This document shows, piece after piece, positions 44,408-53,387 of a stretch of DNA of 64,000 nucleotides. The position numbers and the translations under genes were made by a program. The first letter of the stretch is position 1. Each line of letters starts with the position of its first letter. The stretch is from positions 1,512,191 to 1,576,190 of the forward strand of contig NZ_UNRA01000001.1 of NCBI RefSeq assembly GCF_900537075.1, in the 5' to 3' direction. The notes beneath the pieces were generated by a model. It saw only the letters and a list, made by a program, of their open reading frames with translations. It was not told where the DNA came from and made no database searches. Origin of the DNA: Tropicibacter sp. Alg240-R139 (lineage in GTDB: Bacteria > Pseudomonadota > Alphaproteobacteria > Rhodobacterales > Rhodobacteraceae).

Positions 44408-45073
44408 TTAGTGTTGCGCGTGCTGGTTCAGGTAACTGCGCAGGTCATCCGACCCCACAACTTGTGCGCTGGAAAACACGACGCTGCCATCGAGCATGGC
44501 TTCTTTCATATTGGGCAACTCATGCGCGATGCCCTTGTGGCAATCGATGCAGGTCTTTTCGCCAGTAAACAAAAGCCGCTCGTGAAAGTCAGCCGCACGC
44601 GGGCTTTGCCGGGTGATGTCCATCGACTCGGCCGAGTGACAGTTGCGGCATTCCAGCGAGTCGTTGGCCTTGAGCCGCGCCCATTCGTGCTGCGCCAATT
44701 CCAGCCGCTTCTCTACAAACTTCTCCCGCGTGTTGATGGTGCCAAAGATCTTGCCCCAAACCTCTTTGCTGGCCTGCATCTTGCGCGCGATTTTTGGCGT
44801 CCATTCATGTGGTACGTGGCAGTCTGGGCATGTGGCCCGAACACCCGAGCGGTTGGAATAGTGAATGGTGGTTTTCAGTTCGGCATAAACGTTGTCGCGC
44901 ATCTCGTGACAACCAGTACAGAAGGTCTCGGTGTTTGTCAGTTCCAGCGCGGTGTTGAACCCGCCCCAGAAAACGATCCCCATGATGAACCCGCCCATGG
45001 TCAGCCCACCCAGGCTGTAATGGACGCTGGGGCGTCGTATGGTGCCCCAGAGTTTGCGCAGGAAGCCCAACAT
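44408..45073 (-). CDS. napC: Periplasmic nitrate reductase, quinol-oxidising tetraheme cytochrome NapC
   Basis: Membrane-anchored cytochrome c of 221 residues that passes electrons from quinol to NapAB. One N-terminal membrane segment (about 18-42, [20 protein letters not shown]) is followed by four heme sites: CTGCHEM near 52, CPDCH near 81, CRNCH near 140 and CIDCH near 172. Four CxxCH sites and this spacing match the NapC/NirT family. Its start overlaps napB by one base, closing the napEFDABC operon, with a terminator just after. Confidence 0.95.
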   Translation of the reverse strand: MLGFLRKLWGTIRRPSVHYSLGGLTMGGFIMGIVFWGGFNTALELTNTETFCTGCHEMRDNVYAELKTTIHYSNRSGVRATCPDCHVPHEWTPKIARKMQASKEVWGKIFGTINTREKFVEKRLELAQHEWARLKANDSLECRNCHSAESMDITRQSPRAADFHERLLFTGEKTCIDCHKGIAHELPNMKEAMLDGSVVFSSAQVVGSDDLRSYLNQHAQH

Positions 45074-45540
45074 CAGTCGCTGCCTCCCTTATTTTTCTCG
45101 ACGTATTCAAGCACGCTGTCGATGTCGACAAAGCCGTTTTCGACCAACGCTTTGGCCTCGACCTGAACCACGTGGCACTGGTTGCAGAAGTACCGGCGCG
45201 GCGTGACAGACGCCAGGAATTGATTATCCCGGCTCATGAAATGCGTGATCGACACCATCGGGGCCTGGCTGACCTCAATCGCGGTGCGGCTGTGGCATTG
45301 CAGACATTGGTTGGCGTTCAGGTCGATCTGATAGCCGTCGATTTTGTGCGGGATCAGCGGTGGCTGCTCTGGATAATTACGCACCTGGCGCAGGTCCGAG
45401 TTCACCACCTTGGCGATTGCGGGCGGCTCGGCGTTGTCCGCCAAGGGTGTCCCCGAGCGCAAGGTTGCCACGGATTCCTGTGCAAAGGCTGCACCGGCAA
45501 AGATGATAGCTGCGGCGGTAATCCAAATGGTACGTGTCAT
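45073..45540 (-). CDS. napB: Periplasmic nitrate reductase, diheme cytochrome subunit NapB
   Basis: Small subunit of 155 residues from the ATG at 45540 (the frame opens at 45576, inside napA). Signal peptide [20 protein letters not shown], then two c-heme sites, [10 protein letters not shown] near 80 and [10 protein letters not shown] near 120, with the distal His-rich segments of the family ([13 protein letters not shown]). It takes electrons from NapC and gives them to NapA in the periplasm. Between napA and napC with virtually no spacing. Confidence 0.95.
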   Translation of the reverse strand: MTRTIWITAAAIIFAGAAFAQESVATLRSGTPLADNAEPPAIAKVVNSDLRQVRNYPEQPPLIPHKIDGYQIDLNANQCLQCHSRTAIEVSQAPMVSITHFMSRDNQFLASVTPRRYFCNQCHVVQVEAKALVENGFVDIDSVLEYVEKNKGGSD

Positions 45541-45542
45541 GA

Positions 45543-48044
45543 TCAGGCCCCCACTGGTACGATTTTGACCGCGCACTTCTTAAAGTCGGTCTGTTTCGAC
45601 AGCGGATCGGTGGCATCCAGCGTGACCTTGTTGATCAACTGACGCGCATCGAACCACGGCACAAAAACCAACCCTTTGGGCGGCTTATTACGCCCGCGCG
45701 TTTCCACCCGGCTAAGGATGTGACCGCGCCGCGATTCCACTTTGACCTCGGACCCGCGACGCAATCCCATGACTTCGGCATCGTCGGGGTGCATATAGAC
45801 CAACGCATCCGGGATCGCCTTGTGCAGTTCAGGCACCCGTTGAGTCATCGAGCCCGAGTGCCAGTGTTCCAGCACGCGCCCGGTCGACAGCCAGAAGGGG
45901 TATTCGTCATCCGGTTTTTCAGGTGCGGGTTCGAACGGCAGGGCAAAGATGATCGCCTTGCCGTCCTTATGGCCGTAGAATTCAAAATCGCTTCCCGCAG
46001 TGACGTAGGGGTCGGACCCTTCCTTGAATCGCCACTTGGTCTCTTTCCCGTCGACAACGGGCCAACGCAAACCGCGCACCTCGTGATACGTGTCAAACGG
46101 TGCCAGATCGTGCGCCTTGCCGCGACCGAATTCAGCGTATTCTTCGAACAGGCCTTTCTGGATGTAAAACCCGAAATCTTCGGCCTCGTGATTGGCGTAT
46201 TCGTCAGATGCTTGTTCCAGCGGATAGGCGTCGACCTTGCCGTTTTTATACAGCACCTCGTAGAGCGTTTTTCCTTTGTAGTCGGGATTGGCGTCCAGAA
46301 TTTCGGCGGGCCAAACCTCGTCCGTGGTGAAGCGTTTGGAAAATTCGACCAGCTGCCACAGGTCCGATTTGGATTCGCCGGGGGCGTCGACCAGCTGGTG
46401 CCAGAACTGCGTGCGCCGTTCGGCGTTGCCATATGCGCCTTCTTTCTCGACCCACATGGCGGCGGGCAGGATCAGGTCGGCGGCCTCGGCCGTTACGGTT
46501 GGATAGGCATCGGACACCACGATGAAGTTGTCAGGGTTGCGATAGCCCGGCAGCCCCTCTTCCATCATGTTGGGCGCTGCTTGCATGTTGTTGTTCACTT
46601 GCACCCAATAGCAATTGATCTTGCCGTCCTTCAGGTCGCGGTTCTGTTTCACCGCGTGCGAGCCGACCCAATCGGGCACCCCACCTTCGGGCAGCTTCCA
46701 GATCTTTTCCGCCTTCTTGCGGTGATCGGGGTTGTTCACCACCATGTCGGCGGGCAGACGGTGTGAGAAGGTCCCAACCTCGCGCGCCGTGCCACAGGCA
46801 GAAGGTTGACCGGTCAGCGAGAACGGCGAGTTTCCGGGGGTCGAGATTTTGCCCGTCAGCAGGTGCAGGTTGTAGATCATGTTGTTGACCCAAACGCCGC
46901 GGGTGTGCTGGTTCACGCCCATGGTCCAAAGCGACATCACCTTGGTATCGGGGTCGGCATAAAGCTTGGCAATCTTTTCCAGCGCGTCTTTGGGGACGCC
47001 TGACATTTCGTGTGCCTTGTCGAGCGTATAGGGCTTCACGAACTCTGCGAATTCTTCGAACGACATGGGTTCGGATTTGCCGCTATCAGGGTTGGCAGCA
47101 GCCTGTTGCAGCGGGTTTTCGGGGCGCAAGCCATAGCCGATGTCTTGCGCGCCCTTTTTGAAGTTCACGTGCTTGGACACGAAGTCTTTGTTCACCGCGT
47201 CGTTTTCGATGATGTAGTTGGCGATATAGTTCAGAATCGCCAGATCGGTCTGCGGCTCAAAGATGGCCGGGATGTCCGCCAGATCAAAGCTGCGGTGGGT
47301 GAAGGTCGACAACACCGCCACCTTCACATGTGGATGGCTGAACCGGCGGTCTGCAATGCGGGTCCACAAGATCGGGTGCATTTCCGCCATGTTCGAGCCC
47401 CAGAGCACGAATGCATCTGCGTTTTCGAAATCGTCATAACAGCCCATCGGCTCATCAATGCCAAAGGTCCGCATGAACCCCACAACCGCACTCGCCATGC
47501 AGTGGCGCGCGTTGGGGTCGATGTTGTTCGAGCGGAACCCGGCTTTCATCAGCTTGGAGGCTGCATAGCCTTCCCAAACTGTCCACTGGCCCGACCCGAA
47601 CATGCCGATGCCCTTGGGCCCTTTCTCTTTCAACGTGGCCTTCCACTTTTCGGCCATGATGTCGAAAGCTTCGTCCCAGCTGACAGGTTCAAACGCGCCG
47701 TCTTTGTGAAACACACCATCCTTTTTGCGCAGCAAGGGCTGCGTCAGACGATCCGAGCCATACATGATCTTGGACAGGAAGTACCCTTTGACACAGTTCA
47801 GACCCCGGTTCACCTCGGCCTTGGCATCGCCGTGACTGGCCACGACGCGACCAGCCTTGGTCGCAACCATGATCGAACAACCCGTCCCGCAAAATCTGCA
47901 CGGCGCCTTGGACCATTTCAAATCAGTAAGCTGCGCATCCGTGACCAGGTTTTGCGCCGCTGCCGGTATCGGCAACCCTGCCGCCGCAGCCGCGGCCGCA
48001 ACGGCCTGGGCTTTGATGACATCGCGTCGTGACAAGTTAGGCAT
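45543..48044 (-). CDS. napA: Periplasmic nitrate reductase catalytic subunit NapA
   Basis: Molybdenum enzyme of 833 residues reducing nitrate to nitrite. A Tat signal is present ([20 protein letters not shown]). The 4Fe-4S ligands are in [12 protein letters not shown] near 49 with the fourth Cys in GLNCVKGYF near 83; the Mo-coordinating Cys lies in [18 protein letters not shown] near 178. The bis-MGD domain order and the C-terminal part fit NapA, and neighbours napD, napB and napC confirm it over assimilatory NasA. Exported folded after cofactor loading, helped by NapD. Confidence 0.97.
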   Translation of the reverse strand: MPNLSRRDVIKAQAVAAAAAAAGLPIPAAAQNLVTDAQLTDLKWSKAPCRFCGTGCSIMVATKAGRVVASHGDAKAEVNRGLNCVKGYFLSKIMYGSDRLTQPLLRKKDGVFHKDGAFEPVSWDEAFDIMAEKWKATLKEKGPKGIGMFGSGQWTVWEGYAASKLMKAGFRSNNIDPNARHCMASAVVGFMRTFGIDEPMGCYDDFENADAFVLWGSNMAEMHPILWTRIADRRFSHPHVKVAVLSTFTHRSFDLADIPAIFEPQTDLAILNYIANYIIENDAVNKDFVSKHVNFKKGAQDIGYGLRPENPLQQAAANPDSGKSEPMSFEEFAEFVKPYTLDKAHEMSGVPKDALEKIAKLYADPDTKVMSLWTMGVNQHTRGVWVNNMIYNLHLLTGKISTPGNSPFSLTGQPSACGTAREVGTFSHRLPADMVVNNPDHRKKAEKIWKLPEGGVPDWVGSHAVKQNRDLKDGKINCYWVQVNNNMQAAPNMMEEGLPGYRNPDNFIVVSDAYPTVTAEAADLILPAAMWVEKEGAYGNAERRTQFWHQLVDAPGESKSDLWQLVEFSKRFTTDEVWPAEILDANPDYKGKTLYEVLYKNGKVDAYPLEQASDEYANHEAEDFGFYIQKGLFEEYAEFGRGKAHDLAPFDTYHEVRGLRWPVVDGKETKWRFKEGSDPYVTAGSDFEFYGHKDGKAIIFALPFEPAPEKPDDEYPFWLSTGRVLEHWHSGSMTQRVPELHKAIPDALVYMHPDDAEVMGLRRGSEVKVESRRGHILSRVETRGRNKPPKGLVFVPWFDARQLINKVTLDATDPLSKQTDFKKCAVKIVPVGA

Positions 48045-48059
48045 TTTAATCTCCCCGAT

Positions 48060-48308
48060 CTAAAGACCTTGTTCTTTTTGATGGTAGACAAGAGCCACGC
48101 TGACAACACCGTCGAGCAGGCTCAGTGAATTCATGTGTGCGACGATCACCGCTTCGCTGTTCGTTTCCAGCGTGACGATGATCTTTCCGGTGTCGTCGGT
48201 CATCGCGACCTCGGCCCCGTCGTGTGTAAGCACCCGCGCGCAAACCGCATCCAGGTTTGCCGGGTCTGCCCTGAGCAGCAGGCTCGAGATATGAACCTCA
48301 TCCATCAT
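48060..48308 (-). CDS. napD: NapD, NapA signal-peptide chaperone
   Basis: Cytoplasmic protein of 82 residues with a ferredoxin-like fold (DEVHISSLLLRADPANLDAV at the start, MTDDTGKIIVTLETNSEAVI in the middle). NapD binds the Tat signal of NapA and delays export until the cofactor is in place. The ATG at 48308 overlaps the napF stop; a second ATG follows directly, so the start may be three bases later. Confidence 0.92.
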   Translation of the reverse strand: MMDEVHISSLLLRADPANLDAVCARVLTHDGAEVAMTDDTGKIIVTLETNSEAVIVAHMNSLSLLDGVVSVALVYHQKEQGL

Positions 48309-48789
48309 GCGAGAGCTCCGCTAGTGTGATTGCATCGGTTGGACACAACGGCAGGCAGGCCCCGCAGCCGGTGCAGGCGTCCTGATTGATCGCGATCTTG
48401 CCCACAGGGCGAACTGACAGATCCAGACGCAAGGCCGATCTGTCGCAAATATCCGTGCATAGTTGACATCCGATCCCCATCGACAGCATGCAACCATCCG
48501 AAATCTGCGCGACCAACGCCCAAGGTGGGTCGCTTGTGTCGGAAAAAACCGGCTCTGGGCACGCCTGTGCACAGGCTTCGCAAAAGATGCAGGCCCCCGC
48601 CGAAAAATCGACGACTGGCGTGTTCCCCGGCCCCGGCTTCAGAATCGCTTCGGGACAGGCATCAATGCAGCGGCTGCAACTGGTGCAGGCGGATTTGATC
48701 GTTGTTTCGCTGGACCAAGGCGGTCGAAAATCTGCCGACCGACCCGTTAGTACCTTGCGAAAGCTGGGGGCACGAGTCTGAGTGGTCAT
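48298..48789 (-). CDS. napF: NapF iron-sulfur protein
   Basis: Cytoplasmic ferredoxin-type protein of 163 residues with four Cys clusters: CTSCSRCIDACPEA near 35, CIFCEACAQACPEP near 67, a third in GIGCQLCTDICD near 105 and CTGCGACLPLCPT near 138. NapF is thought to act in NapA maturation. Overlaps napD and follows napE by nine bases. The third cluster site is less regular than the others, as is common in NapF. Confidence 0.93.
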   Translation of the reverse strand: MTTQTRAPSFRKVLTGRSADFRPPWSSETTIKSACTSCSRCIDACPEAILKPGPGNTPVVDFSAGACIFCEACAQACPEPVFSDTSDPPWALVAQISDGCMLSMGIGCQLCTDICDRSALRLDLSVRPVGKIAINQDACTGCGACLPLCPTDAITLAELSHDG

Positions 48790-48798
48790 TTTTTCTTT

Positions 48799-48975
48799 CT
48801 AGCCGGTGGGCGGCCCGTAAAACATTTGCAATATCCAGACGAAAAAGCCCCAACCGCCAACGATCGCGACGGCAAGTGCCGGAGCACAAACAACAGCAAG
48901 GATCAGAAAGGCCGTGCGCTCATCCGATTTTCGCGGCAGCGCAGGATCATCGTGGAAGTCCGGAGTATTCGTCAT
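48799..48975 (-). CDS. napE: NapE small membrane protein
   Basis: A 58-codon gene reading MTNTPDFHDDPALPRKSDER and ending WILQMFYGPPTG, with one membrane segment at about residues 22-50 (AFLILAVVCAPALAVAIVGG and onward). Its size, K-S-D-E-R-T-A-F opening of the membrane helix and position at the head of the operon match NapE of Rhodobacter and Paracoccus. NapE has no firmly known role. It starts the napEFDABC operon; the FNR-like site lies 190 bp upstream. Confidence 0.9.
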   Translation of the reverse strand: MTNTPDFHDDPALPRKSDERTAFLILAVVCAPALAVAIVGGWGFFVWILQMFYGPPTG

Positions 48976-49164
48976 AACACCTTAACCTCTTCGAATATGT
49001 ATAGTTGAGGTTACATCGAGTCCCGACGAAGTCAAAATCTTTCACAGATTTCCGGACTTATCCCGAATCTGGCCCAACTTGAGTTGCGTTCCTGCGATCA
49101 AGCCCCCGATATCCGATGCCCTGTTCGCTTTTGAAATGGATGCATGATTTGGGGGCGTCCTGAT

Positions 49165-49178
49165 TTGACCTAGATCAA
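49165..49178. promoter_or_regulatory. Candidate FNR-type site upstream of napE
   Basis: TTGACCTAGATCAA differs from the FNR/FnrL consensus TTGAT-N4-ATCAA at one base. It is about 190 bp before the napE start on the promoter side of the operon. Known: nap genes in some alphaproteobacteria are under oxygen or redox control. Inferred: this site could give low-oxygen induction. The distance means that the start of transcription would lie well upstream of napE. Confidence 0.55.
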
Positions 49179-49325
49179 GTCGCGGCAATCACCAGGTAAC
49201 AAACTGACTTTGATCAAAGCGGCATAAACCTGGGACATCCCATTCAAAGGGCCGGCCCGCAAAAAAGCTGAAGGCCCCAACAAAGTTGGGGCCATCGAAA
49301 TCGAATAACGATTTTCAGCAAAAAG

Positions 49326-49402
49326 TGGTCGGGGCGGCGAGATTCGAACTCACGACCCCCTGTACCCAAAACAGGTGCGCTACCAGACTGCGCCACGCCC
49401 CG
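49326..49402 (-). tRNA. tRNA-Pro (anticodon UGG)
   Basis: On the minus strand the gene begins CGGGGCGTGGCGCAGTC and ends CGCCCCGACCA with CCA encoded. Acceptor stem CGGGGCG/CGCCCCG, anticodon stem CCTGT/ACAGG around TTTGGGT (anticodon TGG), T arm GAGTTCGAATCTC. 77 nt. Followed directly on the plus side by the DUF192 gene 3' end. Confidence 0.97.
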
Positions 49403-49445
49403 GACCGTGCGTCTTCCTAGCGAGGTTGATCTGATTTGAAAAGCC

Positions 49446-49919
49446 CTAACAAGGCCATTCAGCCGGTCCATCCGAAAAAACTTTGTGCCGCAGAACCGTA
49501 CCCTTTGAAATTCCATACCGTTTGGCCAGCCCCGCGTTGATTTCCAACACAGAATAGACCTGATCACCGCCGGGAATTGGCGTCTCATCGCCGGGAACGG
49601 CACCATGATGCACGTGGCTGACCACCCCTGTTCGGTCGACAAAGATCATATCCAGGGGAATCAGCGTGTTCTTCATCCAGAACGCCACCCGTTGAGGACG
49701 CTCGAAGACAAAAAGCATGCCCGCGCGCGCCGCCAGATGATCGCGAAACATCAATCCGCTCGACCGCTCTTTCGGGGTCTGCGCAAGCTCGATGGAGAAT
49801 TGGATTTCGAATTGGTCGTTTTTGAGTGTGACTGCGTCCGCCTGACACGCAGCTGCAACCGATGAAACGGCGCCGACAAACATGAACATCACCAGCGCCA
49901 CAACTCGGTAAAACAACAC
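49446..49919 (-). CDS. DUF192 family secreted protein
   Basis: Protein of 157 residues. Signal peptide or anchor at the N terminus (YRVVALVMFMFVGAVSSVAA, ending at ACQ near 25), then the DUF192 core: IELAQTPKERSSGLMFRDHL near 42, VAFWMKNTLIPLDMIFVD near 78 and VLEINAGLAKRYGISKGT near 124. DUF192 proteins are widespread in bacteria and have no established function. It lies immediately after the double cold-shock gene, whose stop abuts its start, so the two are cotranscribed. Confidence 0.88.
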   Translation of the reverse strand: MLFYRVVALVMFMFVGAVSSVAAACQADAVTLKNDQFEIQFSIELAQTPKERSSGLMFRDHLAARAGMLFVFERPQRVAFWMKNTLIPLDMIFVDRTGVVSHVHHGAVPGDETPIPGGDQVYSVLEINAGLAKRYGISKGTVLRHKVFSDGPAEWPC

Positions 49920-50456
49920 TTAGTCCTCGTCTTGGATTACTGCCACTTCCCAGGCCAACACTTCGGCCGCCATCCGGCCCCGTTTGCCATCAATCACGCG
50001 CATGGCCAAAGCTTCACCTGGCTGTAAATCGGCAAGACCCGACTGACGCAACACCTCGACGTGAAGGAAGACGTCTTCGGAGCGGCCAAAGACGTTTGCA
50101 AAGCCAAACCCCTTGCCCTTGTCGAACCATTTCACGCGAGCGGGTTCCAGCTCGGCGTTTTCTATGGCCTCGGCATCAAGTTCAGCAAAATCCGCCAGGA
50201 CAGCTGTTTCACCACGTTCGGGGGGAGCAATCGAAATTACTTCGACGGCCTGAACGCCACGGTCCGTGCGATGGGTCACGATTTCAATCTGGGCGCCATC
50301 GGCAACCGAACTTTGTCCAAAATTCCGCAACACATTCACATGTAACAGGATGTCTGGACCGCCATCGTTCGAGACAACGAAGCCGTACCCTTTTGCAGGG
50401 TCGAACCATTTCACGTGACCTTGCACGTGGTACATACTGCTTAGATCTTCAGCCAC
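49920..50456 (-). CDS. Cold-shock protein with two CSD domains
   Basis: Protein of 178 residues carrying two cold-shock domains. The first (about 9-78) has the RNP1-like GHVKWFDPAKGYGFVVS; the second (about 105-172) has ARVKWFDKGKGFGFANV, with an acidic linker between (LADFAELDAEAIENAELEP). Double-CSD proteins are typical of alphaproteobacteria and bind single-stranded nucleic acid. It is distinct from the 68-residue single-domain protein at 60543. Cotranscribed with the DUF192 gene. Confidence 0.9.
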   Translation of the reverse strand: MAEDLSSMYHVQGHVKWFDPAKGYGFVVSNDGGPDILLHVNVLRNFGQSSVADGAQIEIVTHRTDRGVQAVEVISIAPPERGETAVLADFAELDAEAIENAELEPARVKWFDKGKGFGFANVFGRSEDVFLHVEVLRQSGLADLQPGEALAMRVIDGKRGRMAAEVLAWEVAVIQDED

Positions 50457-50582
50457 TGATCTTCCATTGCGAAGTGTTAGTTAACGATATTTCAGACCCT
50501 TGGTGTGCAGGATTTTGCATCCGAAATTCAAGTGAAAAAAGGTTAGCAAAAACAACGGCTTGCGTTTCACGATACGTGAGCA

Positions 50583-51188
50583 TCACGGATTTAGGCGCTG
50601 TACTTGCCATGTTTCACCTGAATTTTCCCTGACCCACGCAAACCGGTCGTGCAACCTGAACGTACCATCGGCCCAAAATTCGATGTGGCCCGGTCTCAGC
50701 CGATAGCCACCCCAGAAAGACGGTCGTGCCGGATTGGTTCCATGCTTTGCCGTAACCTTGGCCACTTCTGCTACCAGCGAAGCGCGGCTGCTCAGTGGTT
50801 TTGACTGTTTCGACGCCCAAGCTCCCAAGCGGCTTTTGAGCGAGCGAGAGGCGTAATAGGCATCTGCCTGTGGGCCATCTTCGCGCGTAATCTCGCCCCG
50901 CACGCGGATCTGGCGCCTAAGCGATTTCCAGTGCATCACAAAAGCCGCCTTGCCAGCTGCATCAAGCTCGTTGCCCTTGGTACTGTCGTAGTTCGTGTAG
51001 AACACAAAGGCGTCGTCTTCGATTTCCTTGAGCAACACCATACGCACATTGGGCAGCCCGTCAGCATCCACGGTCGCAAGCGCAATTGCATTAGGATCAT
51101 TGGGTTCAGTGCCCTCAGCCTCGGTCAGCCAGTGGCGTGCAATTGCGAACGGGTCATCGCCCGCAAAGATGCCTTCGCGATCAGTCAT
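50583..51188 (-). CDS. pdxH: Pyridoxamine 5'-phosphate oxidase
   Basis: FMN enzyme of 201 residues making pyridoxal phosphate from pyridoxamine or pyridoxine phosphate. Family stretches: [20 protein letters not shown] near 30-49, [17 protein letters not shown] near 57, [20 protein letters not shown] near 74 and [20 protein letters not shown] near 154, ending in VQRLNP. Length and ending are standard. Divergent from fabI with a 138-bp gap. Confidence 0.94.
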   Translation of the reverse strand: MTDREGIFAGDDPFAIARHWLTEAEGTEPNDPNAIALATVDADGLPNVRMVLLKEIEDDAFVFYTNYDSTKGNELDAAGKAAFVMHWKSLRRQIRVRGEITREDGPQADAYYASRSLKSRLGAWASKQSKPLSSRASLVAEVAKVTAKHGTNPARPSFWGGYRLRPGHIEFWADGTFRLHDRFAWVRENSGETWQVQRLNP

Positions 51189-51326
51189 TCCATCCCCATA
51201 AACGTCCTGTTGATAACCCTATGCCCAAGCATCACATCGGGCAAGCCCTGCTCGCGCTCTTGAAGCTGACAATTCAATCGCCTAAACCAAACGACACACA
51301 ACGCGACGTTAGGCGGAGAACCGAAC

Positions 51327-52130
51327 ATGTCAAATCAGCTGATGGCCGGAAAGCGTGGCCTCATCATGGGACTGGCGAATGACAAATCCATCGCGTGGGG
51401 TATCGCAAAAGCGCTCGCCGACGCAGGGGCCGAGTTAGCCTTTTCCTATCAAGGGGATGCATTGAAAAAGCGGGTCGATCCGTTGGCCGCCCAATTGGGC
51501 AGCGCGATTGTATTGCCGTGCGACGTAGGCGATGAGGCCTCGATAGATGGCCTATTCAATGCGCTGCAGGAAAAGTGGGGCAAGCTCGATTTCATCGTTC
51601 ACGCCATTGGTTTTTCCGACAAGAACGAGCTGCGCGGACGGTATGTTGACACCAGCCGGGCCAATTTCCAGCTGACCATGGACATATCTGTCTATTCCTT
51701 TACCGCCGTTGCAGCGCGGGCCGAAAAGATGATGGATGCGGGCGGTTCAATGCTGACGCTGACCTATTACGGTGCTGAACAGGTCATGCCCCACTATAAC
51801 GTCATGGGTGTGGCCAAAGCTGCGCTTGAGGCATCGGTGAAATACCTGGCCGAAGATCTGGGCAAAGACGGTATCCGCGTCAACGCCATTTCCGCTGGTC
51901 CGATCAAGACGCTGGCCGCCAGTGGTATCGGCGACTTCCGCTACATCATGAAGTGGAACGAATACAACTCGCCCCTGCGCCGTAACGTGACCATCGACGA
52001 TGTGGGCAATTCGGCGCTCTATCTGCTGTCGGACCTTAGCTCAGGTGTCACCGGTGAAAACCTGCACGTTGATGCCGGTTATCATGTGGTCGGCATGAAG
52101 GCGGTCGACGCCCCCGACATATCAAAGTAG
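51327..52130 (+). CDS. fabI: Enoyl-ACP reductase FabI
   Basis: NADH-dependent enzyme of 267 residues finishing each fatty-acid elongation cycle. It has the FabI start GKRGLIMGLANDKSIAWGIA (residues 8-27), the FIVHAIGFSD block near 91 and the catalytic Tyr-x6-Lys pattern in YNVMGVAKAALEAS near 156-163. It then ends with LHVDAGYHVVGM. SSDR fold. Start has GGCGGAG upstream. The LysE-type gene follows seven bases later. Confidence 0.95.
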   Translation: MSNQLMAGKRGLIMGLANDKSIAWGIAKALADAGAELAFSYQGDALKKRVDPLAAQLGSAIVLPCDVGDEASIDGLFNALQEKWGKLDFIVHAIGFSDKNELRGRYVDTSRANFQLTMDISVYSFTAVAARAEKMMDAGGSMLTLTYYGAEQVMPHYNVMGVAKAALEASVKYLAEDLGKDGIRVNAISAGPIKTLAASGIGDFRYIMKWNEYNSPLRRNVTIDDVGNSALYLLSDLSSGVTGENLHVDAGYHVVGMKAVDAPDISK

Positions 52131-52136
52131 CGCGTC

Positions 52137-52751
52137 ATGAGCGTCGCTGCGTTTCTTGCTACCTGGGCCGTCTGCCTGCTGGCGGCGGTCAGCCCCGGCC
52201 CTGCCGTCCTGATGGCCGCGCGCGTTGGCCTGGCCGAAGGTTTCAAAACCGGCTTTGCTCTCGCTGCGGGCATCGGTGTTGGTGCCGTGGCCTGGGCTGC
52301 GGCGGCGCTTTTTGGTCTGTCGCTCTTGTTCGAATACGCGCCGGTTCTTCTCACCGTACTCAAGATCGGCGGCGCAGCGTTTCTGATCTGGCTTGCCATT
52401 TCGATGTGGCGTCACGCGGATGAACCCATCGCCGAACCTGACCCCACGGCCACGCCGCGTTCGGTGTGGTCGGCCTTTCGCCTTGGCGTGTTGACGCAAT
52501 TGGCCAACCCCAAACCAGCCGTGTTCTTCGGCGCGGTCTTTGTCGGTATGGTCCCGGTCGGGACATCATTCTGGACGCTGGCCGCCCTGCTCTTTTGTAT
52601 TTTCCTAGGCGAAACGCTGTGGAACGCGCTTGTGGCCCGGCTTTTCGCTCTTGAGAAAACGCGCCGCTTCTATATGACCCTCAAACACCTGATCGATCGC
52701 ACCTTTGGCGGGCTTCTGGCCCTGCTCGCAGCAAAGGTCGCGGCCACCTGA
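52137..52751 (+). CDS. LysE/RhtB family amino-acid exporter
   Basis: Membrane protein of 204 residues with six hydrophobic segments. The family signature at the N terminus is AAVSPGPAVLMAARVGLAEG (about 16-35), and GAAFLIWLAISMW near 78 and TQLANPKPAVFFGAVFVG near 118 follow. LysE-family proteins export amino acids or homoserine lactones. It starts seven bases after the fabI stop and is followed by gpt; substrate unknown. Confidence 0.9.
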   Translation: MSVAAFLATWAVCLLAAVSPGPAVLMAARVGLAEGFKTGFALAAGIGVGAVAWAAAALFGLSLLFEYAPVLLTVLKIGGAAFLIWLAISMWRHADEPIAEPDPTATPRSVWSAFRLGVLTQLANPKPAVFFGAVFVGMVPVGTSFWTLAALLFCIFLGETLWNALVARLFALEKTRRFYMTLKHLIDRTFGGLLALLAAKVAAT

Positions 52752-52778
52752 CGCCATTACCAAGCCGGGAGCGCTGAT

Positions 52779-53282
52779 ATGACCGACCGTCTGCCACACG
52801 AAAAAGGGTTCCACATCAGCTGGGATCAAATCCACCGCGACAGCCGCGCCCTGGCGTGGCGACTTGACGGTCAAGGCCCCAACGATGGCGCATGGCGCGC
52901 GGTTGTCGCCATCACCCGAGGCGGCATGGCCCCCGCGATGATCGTCAGCCGCGAGCTGGATATCCGCACGGTCGACACCATCAGCGTGAAATCCTATCAC
53001 CACCAGGATCAGGGACAGGCAGAAGTTCTGAAATCCCCTGACGCTGAATTGATGGGTGACGGGACAGGCATCCTGATCATCGACGATCTGGTCGACAGCG
53101 GGAAAACCCTGGAACTGGTCCGCAAATTGTTCCCCAAAGCGCATTTCGCCACGGTCTATGCCAAACCCAAAGGCCGTCCTTTGGTTGATACCTTCATCAC
53201 AGAAGTAAGCCAGGACACATGGATCTTTTTCCCTTGGGACATGGCGCTGCAATACGTCGAACCTTACCGCGGAACCGACTGA
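52779..53282 (+). CDS. gpt: Xanthine-guanine phosphoribosyltransferase
   Basis: Purine salvage enzyme of 167 residues. The PRPP-binding motif is [20 protein letters not shown] (about 88-107); [20 protein letters not shown] near 38-57 and the C-terminal [18 protein letters not shown] near 148 match Gpt rather than hypoxanthine transferases. Same strand as fabI and the LysE-type gene, 27 bp after the latter. Confidence 0.92.
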   Translation: MTDRLPHEKGFHISWDQIHRDSRALAWRLDGQGPNDGAWRAVVAITRGGMAPAMIVSRELDIRTVDTISVKSYHHQDQGQAEVLKSPDAELMGDGTGILIIDDLVDSGKTLELVRKLFPKAHFATVYAKPKGRPLVDTFITEVSQDTWIFFPWDMALQYVEPYRGTD

Positions 53283-53387
53283 TCCGAACGGCTGCTTGGG
53301 TGAGCCCGAGCCCACAACTCCAAAAAATCAAAGCGCGCCACAGTTTCTCAGATCGGCTGCGCTCATTTTGACATCAGGACCCGCGCA

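Noticed and set aside
44017-44568. 183-codon plus-strand frame in the nap-nrdJ gap
   Set aside because: No similarity, crosses the terminator hairpin and ends antisense to napC.
45720-48032. Plus-strand frames of 348 and 340 codons
   Set aside because: Antisense shadows of napA.
49209-49220. CTTTGATCAAAG as a second FNR site
   Set aside because: The four-base spacer between the half-sites is missing, so it does not fit the FNR consensus.
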